Positions 1 through 6,400 of a stretch of DNA of 7,774 nt are shown in pieces. Each line of letters begins with the position of its first letter. Positions within the stretch are counted from its first letter, which is position 1. This stretch comes from an uncultured Eubacteriales bacterium (lineage in GTDB: Bacteria; Bacillota_A; Clostridia; Christensenellales; Aristaeellaceae). Where the stretch lies: the NCBI GenBank assembly GCA_944333375.1, contig CALVKX010000090.1, forward strand, positions 1 to 7,774, given 5' to 3'. The notes under the pieces were generated by a model that saw nothing but the letters and a program-made list of their open reading frames with translations, was not told where the DNA came from and made no database searches. A program made the translations under genes and the position numbers.

Positions 1-48
1 GGTCTGCAAAACCTTTATTCTCCGGTTCAAATCCGGATGGCACCTCCA
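1..48 (+). tRNA. tRNA-Cys (GCA), 3' part, cut by the left edge
   Basis: This is the 3' part of a cysteine tRNA. The anticodon loop is CTGCAAA (4-10) with anticodon GCA at 6-8, and the 3' side of the anticodon stem follows. The T arm is a five-pair stem (TCCGG/CCGGA, 21-25 with 33-37) around the loop TTCAAAT (26-32). The 3' acceptor strand is at 38-44, followed by discriminator T45, the expected base for tRNA-Cys, and an encoded CCA at 46-48. The D arm and the 5' acceptor strand lie outside the window, so acceptor pairing cannot be tested. Confidence 0.93.
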
Positions 49-72
49 CCTTCATCCACCCTATGGTGATGC

Positions 73-106
73 AAAAAAGCCGTTGCGTTTCGCAAACGGC
101 TTTTTT
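73..106. terminator. Bidirectional intrinsic terminator between tRNA-Cys and kdpE
   Basis: A hairpin pairs GCCGTT (79-84) with AACGGC (95-100) and GCG (85-87) with CGC (91-93). A94 is bulged and the loop is TTT. Six A (73-78) precede it and six T (101-106) follow it, so each strand has a GC-rich stem followed by a U tract. It can end the tRNA transcript on the plus strand and the kdpDE transcript on the minus strand, one base past the kdpE stop codon. Confidence 0.9.
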
Positions 107-107
107 G

Positions 108-827
108 TTATCCCTTTTCCTCCCCTGCCTCCACGCGCAGCATCCGATAGCCCACGCCGATATGCGTCTGGATATACTGCGCGCTGCCCGCGCCCTTCTC
201 CAGCTTTTTTCTCAGGGTAGCCATGAACACCCGCAGGGAGGCGATGTCGCTTTCCATGCTGTTTCCCCAGATCTTGCGGGTGATATAGGTATGGGTGAGC
301 ACCTTGCCCACGTTTTGTGCCAGCAGGCACAAAAGCCTGTACTCGATGGGCGTCAGATGCATCTCGACGCCACCCAGATACGCGCATCCCGCGGCATAGT
401 CGATGCGCAGGCTTCCGTTAACAAATACGGACTCCGCAGGCGCGGTCATCTCCGACATGGCCGCCAGACGGCGCTGTGTGGCCCTCAGGCGCGCCAAAAG
501 CTCCTCGACCGAAAACGGCTTGGTCAGGTAATCGTCGGCGCCCGCGTCCAGGGCGCCGATCTTGTCGGCGTCCTCGCTGCGTGCGCTGATGACGATGATG
601 GGCGCAGACGACCAGGCGCGGATGCGGGTGATGACCTCCACCCCGTCCATGTCCGGAAGCCCCAGGTCCAGAAGGATGATGTCTGGATTGTGCGAAGACG
701 CCTCCAGCAACGCCTCCTCGCCCGTGGCCGCCTCCAGGTGGCGGTAACCGTGCGCCTTGAGGGTCGTAGCGATCAAAGTACGCACGGGGCGGTCGTCCTC
801 GACAGCCAGAATCAGCGGTTTATTCAT
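108..827 (-). CDS. kdpE: KdpE-type response regulator (OmpR/PhoB family)
   Basis: A 239-residue DNA-binding response regulator, normal length for KdpE. Residues 1-120 are a receiver domain with the acidic pocket E10-D11-D12, phosphoacceptor D54 in ILLDLGLPDMDG, S81 and K103 in the TKPF motif. Residues 130-235 are an OmpR/PhoB winged helix, with LTPIEYRLL near 158 and the C-terminal hairpin HIGVGYRM. It should accept phosphate from the KdpD encoded just upstream and bind promoter DNA. In other bacteria KdpE activates kdpFABC; those genes are absent here, so control of the adjacent Ktr-type genes is inferred. The ATG at 827 is chosen over in-frame upstream ATGs because it starts at the normal MNKP...VEDD N-terminus and has a strong Shine-Dalgarno. 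The start overlaps the kdpD stop by 8 bases, which suggests translational coupling. The assignment rests on neighbouring kdpD as well as the domain sequence. Confidence 0.93.
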   Translation of the reverse strand: MNKPLILAVEDDRPVRTLIATTLKAHGYRHLEAATGEEALLEASSHNPDIILLDLGLPDMDGVEVITRIRAWSSAPIIVISARSEDADKIGALDAGADDYLTKPFSVEELLARLRATQRRLAAMSEMTAPAESVFVNGSLRIDYAAGCAYLGGVEMHLTPIEYRLLCLLAQNVGKVLTHTYITRKIWGNSMESDIASLRVFMATLRKKLEKGAGSAQYIQTHIGVGYRMLRVEAGEEKG

Positions 828-3414
828 GCCATTGCACCTCCTCAGCCGGCAGGGTAAAACGGAAGACCGCTCCATGCGGCTGGTTCTCTGACAGCGTGAT
901 TGCACCCCCGTGCGCGGTGATGATGGAACGGCACAGTGCCAGACCCAGCCCGAGGCTCCGGCGGCTGTCGGCTACGCGGTTGGCGCCGCTGTAAAACATG
1001 TCAAACACCCGCTCCCCCACCTCCGGGGGCACGCCGGGTCCGTCATCGGCGATGGAGACGGCCACCATGTCTCCCTCCCGCTCCGCCGTGATGGCGATAT
1101 GCGAGCCGGGCGGCGTGTACTTGAGCGCGTTGTCCACGATGTTGACCACCACCTGCACGATCAGCCGCGCATCGGCGCGGGCCATGAGCCATTCCTCCTT
1201 GCCCTCATAGGTGATCGTGTGGTCCGCGCGCCCGCGGCCGACATGGCTCAGCGCCTCGCTCACGATCTCCTCCACCAGCTCGGCCGAGGTCCTCAGCGCC
1301 ATGCGGCCGTCCTCGATGCGGGTGACGGAGAGCAGGTTTTCCACGACGTTAATCAGCCACATCGAGTCGTCATAGATGTCGGAATAGAGCTGCCGCCGCG
1401 TCGCCTCGTCAAAGCCTTCGCCGTTGGAAAGCAGGTTGCTGGCGTTTCCCGAAATGGCCGTCAGGGGCGTTCGCAGATCATGCGAAATGGCCCTGAGCAT
1501 ATTGGCGCGAAGCTGCTCGTTTTTGGCCAGCACCGCCGCCCGCTCCTTGTCGGCCGCGTTTTGCAGGTTCTCCAGCGCCAGCGCGCACTCGCCCAGAATG
1601 GAGAGCAAAATGCTGTGCTCAAACGGCTCCAGCGGCGCGCCCCGGACCGCAACGCCCACGGCGCCGTAGACCCGATCGTTGACGCGTATGGCCAGATAGA
1701 GGCACTGGGCCTGGGAAAAGGTGTCGGTGGTCGCGCCGGCATGCTCGTTGTTCTTCATGGCCCAGGCGGCCACGTCCCGCTCGTGCGGGGCCAGCAGGTC
1801 GGCCGACGGCGCCTGCCCGGCCGCGAACACCTCCGGCTCCGCATTCGGTGACGGGTACATCACCACGTCGCGTCCCAGCAGCTTGACAAGCTGCCCCGCC
1901 GTGGCGGCAACCACCGCCTCCCGGTTTCCCGCCCGGCCCAGGAGCTGGTCGGTATCAAAAAGCACCTTGGTGCGGTAAGCCGTCTGGGCCGACTGTCGGG
2001 CATGGTTTTTGAGCCTTATGGCGAGGGTGCCGGAGATGAAGGCCGTCAGGAACATAATCAGGAAGGTGACGGGGTATTCCTTACCGTAAACCGCCAGCAT
2101 AAAGCGCGGCGCGATGAACAAAAGGTTAAACAGCACCACGCTCACCGCCGCCGCGGCCATGCTGTACGCCTTGTGGGTGGTCACGACCGAGGTGATGAGA
2201 ACGCCCAGCAGATAGGCCATGATGATGGTCGCCTCGCCAAAGCCCAGCCGGTCAAACACAAAACCAAGCCCCGTGGCCGCCAGAAGCGTGAGGAGGCTCT
2301 TGAGCGCGTCGGCCGCGGTGAGGGTGAAGCGCGGCGCGGACGCGCTGTGCGGCACGTAGCGCGCCTGCGCCGCGCCGTCGGGGATGATGTGAATGTCCAG
2401 GGAGGGGGCAAAGGCAATGAGCTGGTCCGTCAGGGAAGCCCGTCCCAGAAGCCGCTTATGCCCCGCCGCGCTTCGGCCCAGCACGATTCTCGACACCCCC
2501 GACAGCCGCGCAAACTCTGCGATCTGGTAGGCGACATCATCGCCGTAGACCGTCTCCAGGTTGGCTCCCAGCCGTCGCGCCAGGCGCATGTTCTGCTCAA
2601 GCCGCTTCTGGTCCTGCGGGGACAGTTTCTCATCGTGCGGCGTCCTGACATACAGGGCGGTGAAGTCGCCGTGAAACGCCCCGGCCATGCGCGCCGCCGT
2701 GCGGATGATGCGCGCATTGGAAGGGGCGGAGGACAGACAGGCCAGGATATGCTCCTCCGCCAGCCCGGCCCCGGGAGCGGGCGGCCGGGGCTCGGCGCGG
2801 TCCAGCCGGTCCGCGCAGCGGCGCAACGCGATCTCCCTGAGGGCGGTCAACTGCCACGGCACGAGGCCCTCCGGCGCGCCGCCGAGGCGACGGACGAGTC
2901 TGGAGGGCTCAATGTCGAGAAATTCCACGGCGTCCGCTCCGTCAAACACCGAGTCCGGGACGCGTTCACGCATCGCCGCACCGGTCACGGCAGCCACGGC
3001 GTCGCTGAGACTTTCAATCTGCTGCACATTGAGCGTGGCATAGACGTCTATGCCCGCCTTAAGCAGCTCCGTTACATCCTGACACCGCCGGCTGTGGCGG
3101 CTTCCCGGCGCGTTGCGGTGCGCCAGGTCGTCCACCAGGATCAGCTTCGGGGCGCGCGCCAACGCCGCGTCCAGATCCAGCTCGCCGTCCTTTTCCAGCG
3201 CGGGCCCGCACTGACGTTCCAGCGCGGCCAGCAGCCGCGCCGTGTCCGCCCGTCCATTGGGCTCGACCCGCCCTGCGGCCACGCCCACGCCCCGGGCGCG
3301 TGCTCTGAGCGCCGCCGTGAGCATGGCATAGGTCTTTCCCGCGCCGGGCGCGTAGCTGACAAAAAGCTTCAGCCTTCCGCGCGCCTGTTCGGCGCCGGGC
3401 CGGACGTCCTTCAT
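820..3414 (-). CDS. kdpD: KdpD-type potassium/turgor sensor histidine kinase
   Basis: An 864-residue membrane sensor kinase, close to the usual KdpD length (E. coli about 894). Domains in order: N-terminal KdpD ATPase-like domain (about 12-215) with P-loop APGAGKT at 22-28, Walker-B-like LILVDDLAH at 91-99 and the family segment NAPGSRH...GIDVYATLNVQQIESL; a USP domain (about 222-346); four predicted membrane segments between about 370 and 467 (DUF4118); a GAF-like region (about 480-620); a HisKA domain with H645 in RAISHDLRTP; and a HATPase with N758/N762, DDGPGVP at 790 and GLGLALC at 822. The catalytic residues for autophosphorylation and transfer to KdpE are present. The P-loop reads FVSYAPGAGKT where many homologues have FLGAAPGVGKT. 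The USP domain has FTALY at 251-255, part of the c-di-AMP signature described for S. aureus KdpD, but A230 stands where that motif needs a serine. A clear Shine-Dalgarno (GGAGGTG) precedes the ATG. Confidence 0.96.
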   Translation of the reverse strand: MKDVRPGAEQARGRLKLFVSYAPGAGKTYAMLTAALRARARGVGVAAGRVEPNGRADTARLLAALERQCGPALEKDGELDLDAALARAPKLILVDDLAHRNAPGSRHSRRCQDVTELLKAGIDVYATLNVQQIESLSDAVAAVTGAAMRERVPDSVFDGADAVEFLDIEPSRLVRRLGGAPEGLVPWQLTALREIALRRCADRLDRAEPRPPAPGAGLAEEHILACLSSAPSNARIIRTAARMAGAFHGDFTALYVRTPHDEKLSPQDQKRLEQNMRLARRLGANLETVYGDDVAYQIAEFARLSGVSRIVLGRSAAGHKRLLGRASLTDQLIAFAPSLDIHIIPDGAAQARYVPHSASAPRFTLTAADALKSLLTLLAATGLGFVFDRLGFGEATIIMAYLLGVLITSVVTTHKAYSMAAAAVSVVLFNLLFIAPRFMLAVYGKEYPVTFLIMFLTAFISGTLAIRLKNHARQSAQTAYRTKVLFDTDQLLGRAGNREAVVAATAGQLVKLLGRDVVMYPSPNAEPEVFAAGQAPSADLLAPHERDVAAWAMKNNEHAGATTDTFSQAQCLYLAIRVNDRVYGAVGVAVRGAPLEPFEHSILLSILGECALALENLQNAADKERAAVLAKNEQLRANMLRAISHDLRTPLTAISGNASNLLSNGEGFDEATRRQLYSDIYDDSMWLINVVENLLSVTRIEDGRMALRTSAELVEEIVSEALSHVGRGRADHTITYEGKEEWLMARADARLIVQVVVNIVDNALKYTPPGSHIAITAEREGDMVAVSIADDGPGVPPEVGERVFDMFYSGANRVADSRRSLGLGLALCRSIITAHGGAITLSENQPHGAVFRFTLPAEEVQWHE
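836..842 (-). promoter_or_regulatory. Ribosome binding site that fixes the kdpE start
   Basis: On the minus strand AGGAGGT lies 8-9 bases before the ATG at 825-827. It sits inside the last codons of kdpD. The in-frame ATGs further upstream (ending at 875 and 905) would add sequence unrelated to receiver domains. Confidence 0.8.
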
Positions 3415-3574
3415 GCGCCTTCACCTCCAGACGCTCCATTATACCATTTTCCCGTCCCGCTACGCCACCCTCCTCGCAGACATGATGCGACAAAAATGCA
3501 TCCACCCGGCCCATCAGCACATAGCCCAGCCCGAAAAGCAGCCCCAGGACTATTATCAGCAATGCGGCGGTCAT
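3059..3574 (-). CDS. Small single-TM protein between ktrA and kdpD; 3' end doubtful
   Basis: This frame opens 26 bases after the ktrA stop with a good Shine-Dalgarno (GGAGGG) before its ATG. The first 20 or so residues (MTAALLIIVLGLLFGLGYVL) form one clear membrane segment, followed by MGRVDAFLSHH, a plausible cytoplasmic anchor. About 53 residues fit in the gap before kdpD. The frame then stays open for 356 bases inside kdpD in another frame, giving an Arg/Ala/Gly-rich tail typical of out-of-frame GC-rich coding DNA. Full length is 171 residues. The N-terminal part looks real; the tail may be a by-product, and a frameshift in the assembly or a true truncation is possible. A change of frame would end the gene in TGA overlapping the kdpD ATG as ATGA (3411-3414). 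I do not recognise a named family. Position suggests a membrane accessory of the K+ transporter or of KdpD. Confidence 0.45.
   Translation of the reverse strand: MTAALLIIVLGLLFGLGYVLMGRVDAFLSHHVCEEGGVAGRENGIMERLEVKAHEGRPARRRTGARKAEAFCQLRARRGKDLCHAHGGAQSTRPGRGRGRRAGRAQWTGGHGAAAGRAGTSVRARAGKGRRAGSGRGVGARPEADPGGRPGAPQRAGKPPQPAVSGCNGAA
3438..3446 (-). promoter_or_regulatory. Candidate internal extended -10 promoter for kdpDE
   Basis: On the minus strand the sequence TGGTATAAT combines a perfect TATAAT (3438-3443) with the TGn extension. It lies in a short AT-rich patch within GC-rich coding DNA, 23 bases before the kdpD ATG. No good -35 lies 17-18 bases upstream, which extended -10 promoters can tolerate. 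Transcription would start near 3431, just before the kdpD Shine-Dalgarno, leaving a very short leader. The match is seen directly; promoter function is inferred. Confidence 0.4.
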
Positions 3575-3600
3575 CGTCAGCCCTCCCTCCGGCTCAGGCC

Positions 3601-4248
3601 TCAGAGATGGAAGCAGCGCTGGATGGCCTGGTTGCTGCCAAGCACCAGCACCGTTTCATCACGCGCAAGCATCGTGTCCGAGGTGACATTTGCGCTAAGC
3701 CGCCCCTTGCGCTTGACGGCCAGGATGTTCAGTCCAAAGCGGCGCCGCACGTCCAGCTCTCCCACCGTCCGCCCTGCCCAGCCCTCCGGGACCGCCACTT
3801 CCACAATGGCGTGGTCCTCGTTGAGCTCGATGTAGTCGAAGATATGGTCCGAACTGTATCGAATGGCCGTCCAGGCCGCAAGTTGCTTTTCGGGATAGAC
3901 AATTTCATCCGCCCCGTTTCTCAGCAAAAATTTGGCATGCACGTCGCGCGCCGCCCTGGCCACCACGAAGCGCGCACCGAGTTCTTTGAGTAAAGAGGTG
4001 GTTTCCAGCGAGCTTTGAAAGTCATCCCCGATGGCCACGATGCACACATCGAAGTTGCGCACCCCCAGCGAAGCCATGAACTCCTCTTTCTTGCTGTCTC
4101 CGATCTGCGCGCTGGTCACATAGGGCAGGGCCGCCTCCACACATTCCTCCCGCCAGTCCACCGCCATCACCTGATGGCGCAGCTCGTGCAGCTTCATGGC
4201 GATGTGCCGGCCAAACCTTCCCAAACCGATGAGCAAAATGGATTTCAT
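3601..4248 (-). CDS. ktrA: KtrA/TrkA-type RCK regulatory subunit of K+ transporter
   Basis: A 215-residue cytosolic gating protein, close in length to KtrA/KtrC (about 220) and half the size of the two-repeat TrkA of Proteobacteria. RCK_N (about 1-130) has the nucleotide-binding Rossmann start ILLIGLGRFGRHIA (G8, G10, G13), the acidic D31 ending the second strand and the segment VAIGDDFQSSLETT (71-84) common in Ktr proteins. RCK_C (about 135-215) contains FGLNILAVKRKG (171-182); the equivalent domain binds c-di-AMP in S. aureus KtrA. The protein should form a ring under the KtrB channel and open it on binding ATP. Its ATG lies 15 bases after the ktrB stop with AAGGAG overlapping that stop region, so the two subunits are probably made together. 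TrkA is the alternative name; the single RCK unit favours KtrA/C. Confidence 0.92.
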   Translation of the reverse strand: MKSILLIGLGRFGRHIAMKLHELRHQVMAVDWREECVEAALPYVTSAQIGDSKKEEFMASLGVRNFDVCIVAIGDDFQSSLETTSLLKELGARFVVARAARDVHAKFLLRNGADEIVYPEKQLAAWTAIRYSSDHIFDYIELNEDHAIVEVAVPEGWAGRTVGELDVRRRFGLNILAVKRKGRLSANVTSDTMLARDETVLVLGSNQAIQRCFHL

Positions 4249-4263
4249 ACTATCCCACTCCTT

Positions 4264-5601
4264 TTATCCCACGGTGATTTTTTCCCGTGGAAGCTTGGAG
4301 GCGCAGGGACGCTTGCCTGAAAGCGCCGCGAAGATCAGCGTCAGTCCGCCCACGCGCCCAAAGAACATCAGCGCAATCAGAATTGCGCGGGATGGCTGGC
4401 CAAGGCCGGGCGTCAGCCCCAGCGACAGCCCCACCGTACCGATGGCTGAAGCCGCTTCAAACAGGCAGTCCACTACCGGCAAATCCTCCATGGCACTGAT
4501 GGCCAGGCCTCCGAGCAGAAACAGCGATAAATACAGCAGCAGGATGGCCGCCGCATTGCGAAGTGCCTCGGCATCAATACGCCGTCCGAAGCACCTGGGC
4601 TCCTCACGCCTGCTGAAGACTGCGGCCGCGGAAAAGAGAAGAACGGCCAACGTCGTCGTCTTCATTCCGCCTGCCGTGGACCCCGGCGAACCGCCGATGA
4701 GCATGAGCATGACCAGCACCATCTGGCCCACCTCGCTCAGCGCGTTGAGATCCACCGTATTGAAACCGGCTGTACGCGGAGTGATTGACTGAAACAACGC
4801 GCTAAGCACCCGTTCCCCCACCGGGAGGGTTTGAGGAAGCTCGAAGACATAGAAATAGATGGCAGGCAGCGCAATCAGCCCGAAGGTCACGCAAAGGATC
4901 ACCTTGCTTTGCAGCCGGTAGGAACGCAGATGCACGCCGTGGGTGCGCACGTCCTCCCAAGTCAGAAAGCCGATGCCACCGACGACAATTAACCCCGCAA
5001 TCGTCAGGCAAACCACCGGACTGGCCGCATAGGCCGTCAGGGAGGAATAGGGTGCCCGAACGCCCATCAGGTCGAATCCCGCGTTGCAAAACGCAGAAAC
5101 GGAATGAAATATCGCGTACCACGCCCCCTGTCCCACCCCGAACTCGGGGACAAACACGAACGCCAGCAGCCCGGCACCCAGAAGCTCGATCAGAAAGCTC
5201 GTGCGCACGATGAAGCCCGTCAGCCGTACCACGCCACCTACATGATGGGCTGAAATGGCCTCCTGCATTGTGCTGCGCTGCATGAGGCTGATCTTTCGGC
5301 CTGAGATCATAGTGATGGCGACGGCGACGGTGACAACCCCCATGCCTCCAATCTGAATCAGAAGCAGAATAACAAACTGACCGAATTCGGACCAGTGCAG
5401 CGCCGTATCATGCACCACCAGACCCGTCACGCAAACGGCGGAGGTGGCGGTGAACAGCGCGTCCGAGAAATTCGCGCTTCCCGCTTCCCGGCTGGCAAAA
5501 GGCAGTGTGAGCAGCGCCGCGCCCAGCAGGATAACTGTAGCAAAACCCGCGATAATAATCTGCGCCGAGGAAAAATGGACCCGTTCCAAAGCCTTTGTCA
5601 T
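4264..5601 (-). CDS. ktrB: KtrB/TrkH-type potassium channel subunit
   Basis: A 445-residue integral membrane protein of the SKT (Trk/Ktr/HKT) superfamily, the usual KtrB length. Four pore repeats are visible, each with its filter glycine: SAVCVTGL (54-61), SAFCNAGF (169-176), TPRTAGFN (274-281) and SAIGTVGL (385-392). The intramembrane gating loop GGSPGSTAGGMK (303-314) and the conserved arginine in FFGRVGGLT (R416) are present. The protein moves K+ (often coupled to Na+ in Ktr systems) across the cytoplasmic membrane as a dimer on the KtrA ring. It is the first gene of the operon; GAGG about 10 bases before the ATG is a modest ribosome site. TrkH is the other possible name, but length and the single-RCK partner fit KtrB. 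Confidence 0.94.
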   Translation of the reverse strand: MTKALERVHFSSAQIIIAGFATVILLGAALLTLPFASREAGSANFSDALFTATSAVCVTGLVVHDTALHWSEFGQFVILLLIQIGGMGVVTVAVAITMISGRKISLMQRSTMQEAISAHHVGGVVRLTGFIVRTSFLIELLGAGLLAFVFVPEFGVGQGAWYAIFHSVSAFCNAGFDLMGVRAPYSSLTAYAASPVVCLTIAGLIVVGGIGFLTWEDVRTHGVHLRSYRLQSKVILCVTFGLIALPAIYFYVFELPQTLPVGERVLSALFQSITPRTAGFNTVDLNALSEVGQMVLVMLMLIGGSPGSTAGGMKTTTLAVLLFSAAAVFSRREEPRCFGRRIDAEALRNAAAILLLYLSLFLLGGLAISAMEDLPVVDCLFEAASAIGTVGLSLGLTPGLGQPSRAILIALMFFGRVGGLTLIFAALSGKRPCASKLPREKITVG

Positions 5602-5640
5602 AAGAAATCCTCAACCTCTTTGGCAGGAGAGTACAGTATG

Positions 5641-5649
5641 ATTATGACA
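5641..5649 (-). promoter_or_regulatory. Candidate extended -10 promoter of the ktr-kdpDE operon
   Basis: On the minus strand TGTCATAAT gives a TGn extension and a 5-of-6 match to TATAAT, about 40 bases before the ktrB ATG. No convincing -35 is seen 16-18 bases upstream. The 123 bases between ktrB and the upstream terminator are too short for a ydaO-type c-di-AMP riboswitch; I see an 8-bp palindrome CCGCGCGG (5680-5687) there but nothing else definite. Confidence 0.4.
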
Positions 5650-5724
5650 TGCCGCGCATTAAGACAGGATGAAAACTGCCCGCGCGGTATAAAGATCGGA
5701 TTAAGGTTTTCGGCACGAAGCATG

Positions 5725-5753
5725 AAAAAAACCGGGAAGGCGCTCCTTCCCGG
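5725..5753 (-). terminator. Intrinsic terminator of the DUF1836 gene
   Basis: A 9-bp stem CCGGGAAGG (5732-5740) pairs with CCTTCCCGG (5745-5753) around loop CGCT. Read on the minus strand it is followed by seven T (5731-5725). It lies 14 bases past the DUF1836 stop codon and insulates that gene from the ktr operon downstream on the same strand. Read on the plus strand the stem is followed by GGGACGTTTTTC, a weaker tail. Confidence 0.9.
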
Positions 5754-5767
5754 GGGACGTTTTTCAC

Positions 5768-6310
5768 TTATGCCCGCTCCCGGCCCTCCTGCTGGCGCAG
5801 GTAGCGCAGGTATTGCGACAGGTAAATCTTGTGCGCCACCGCAAACCCCGCCGAACGCACCAGGCGGGTCTCCCGCGCGTGCGTGCGGCTGGAGTCGGGC
5901 CTGAGCGGCGCGCCGCTGAAGACATGCGCAAGGATGCTCTCCAGCTCCGTGCAGAAATAGTCGTAGGCCACCGCCACCTCAAACCCCGTGCCCCGCTGCA
6001 CGCCGATGAGCTGCTGGATGTCCCCGATGGCGATGACCTGCTTGCTCAGGCATAAGAAGATCAGATAGGCGGCATGATCCCGTCCATAGCGCTTGCCCTC
6101 GGGCCGGGGGATCACCCCCTGCCGGGCATAGTTTCCGATCATTGTGGCGGTAATCCATTTTTCACCATCAGCTGTCAGCGGAGCTAGCGTCTTTTCCACC
6201 AGCGCGATCAACTGGTCGATGTAGAGCCGGAAGTCCGGCAGCTCGGCGTAGCGCGGCAGGCGAAACGCCTCGATCTCCCGGCAGTACGGCGACTCCTCAA
6301 ACCGTTCCAT
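5768..6310 (-). CDS. DUF1836 domain protein (putative DNA-binding)
   Basis: A 180-residue soluble protein matching the DUF1836 family of Bacillota. Family-like segments are FRLPRYAELPDFRLYIDQLI (16-35), ITATMIGNYARQGVIPRP (53-70), RYGRDHAAYLIFLCLSKQVIAI (74-95) and DIQQLIG (97-103). The central part resembles a MerR-like winged helix: the phrase about N-Y-x-x-x-G-x-I-P-x-P followed by YxRxH is typical of helix-turn-helix readers of promoter DNA. No effector domain or cysteine cluster is seen in the C-terminal part (110-180), which is helical and basic (ARETRLVRS). No ligand or target is known for the family as far as I can say. The ATG at 6310 has a strong GGAGGG site 7-8 bases upstream. The gene has its own promoter and terminator and is divergent from degV, so it may regulate itself and degV; this is inference. 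Confidence 0.85.
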   Translation of the reverse strand: MERFEESPYCREIEAFRLPRYAELPDFRLYIDQLIALVEKTLAPLTADGEKWITATMIGNYARQGVIPRPEGKRYGRDHAAYLIFLCLSKQVIAIGDIQQLIGVQRGTGFEVAVAYDYFCTELESILAHVFSGAPLRPDSSRTHARETRLVRSAGFAVAHKIYLSQYLRYLRQQEGRERA

Positions 6311-6326
6311 CCCGCTTCCCTCCCCG

Positions 6327-6346
6327 CCTCATGATACCTCATCATA
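6327..6346. repeat. Tandem 10-bp repeat over the DUF1836 -10 box
   Basis: CCTCATGATA (6327-6336) is followed directly by CCTCATCATA (6337-6346), 9 of 10 bases identical, one helical turn apart. The second copy contains the -10 box of the minus-strand promoter; the first covers the expected start site. The pair also forms ATGAT-N5-ATCAT (6331-6345), an inverted repeat. It is a plausible operator. Confidence 0.5.
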
Positions 6347-6369
6347 GCACAGAAAGAAGTCCTTGACAA
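6341..6369 (-). promoter_or_regulatory. Sigma-A promoter of the DUF1836 gene
   Basis: On the minus strand TTGTCA (6364-6369), a spacer of exactly 17 bases and TATGAT (6341-6346) match the sigma-A consensus at 5 of 6 in each box. Transcription would begin near 6334, about 25 bases before the ATG. The -35 box overlaps the -35 of the opposing degV promoter. Confidence 0.75.
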
Positions 6370-6391
6370 GTGTATAAAACAATGATATAAC
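6363..6391 (+). promoter_or_regulatory. Sigma-A promoter of degV
   Basis: A perfect TTGACA (6363-6368), a 17-base spacer and TATAAC (6386-6391) form a near-consensus sigma-A promoter. The start site would be near 6398, leaving a leader of about 50 bases before the degV ATG. It is the strongest promoter match in the window. Confidence 0.85.
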
Positions 6392-6400
6392 GTTTTAGAA

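Noticed and set aside
1..107. tRNA-Cys 3' end as an integration site of a mobile element
   Set aside because: No integrase, no second copy of the tRNA end and no shift in gene type are visible; the neighbouring operon is a normal housekeeping one.
63..857. A 264-codon plus-strand frame from the terminator through kdpE
   Set aside because: It starts inside the terminator region, is antisense to kdpE and shows no domain or ribosome site.
875..905. Longer kdpE starting at upstream in-frame ATG codons
   Set aside because: The extra residues do not resemble a receiver N-terminus and lack a good ribosome site; the ATG at 827 has AGGAGGT at proper spacing.
2002..3993. A 663-codon open frame on the plus strand
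   Set aside because: It lies antisense to kdpD, the small ORF and ktrA, all but the small ORF with clear catalytic or binding motifs. Its translation is rich in Arg, Gly, His and Gln with no recognisable domain. Long antisense frames are expected in GC-rich coding DNA.
5602..5724. Possible c-di-AMP (ydaO-type) or other riboswitch before ktrB
   Set aside because: The leader after the likely promoter is only about 35 bases and no terminator/antiterminator pair or conserved core is visible.
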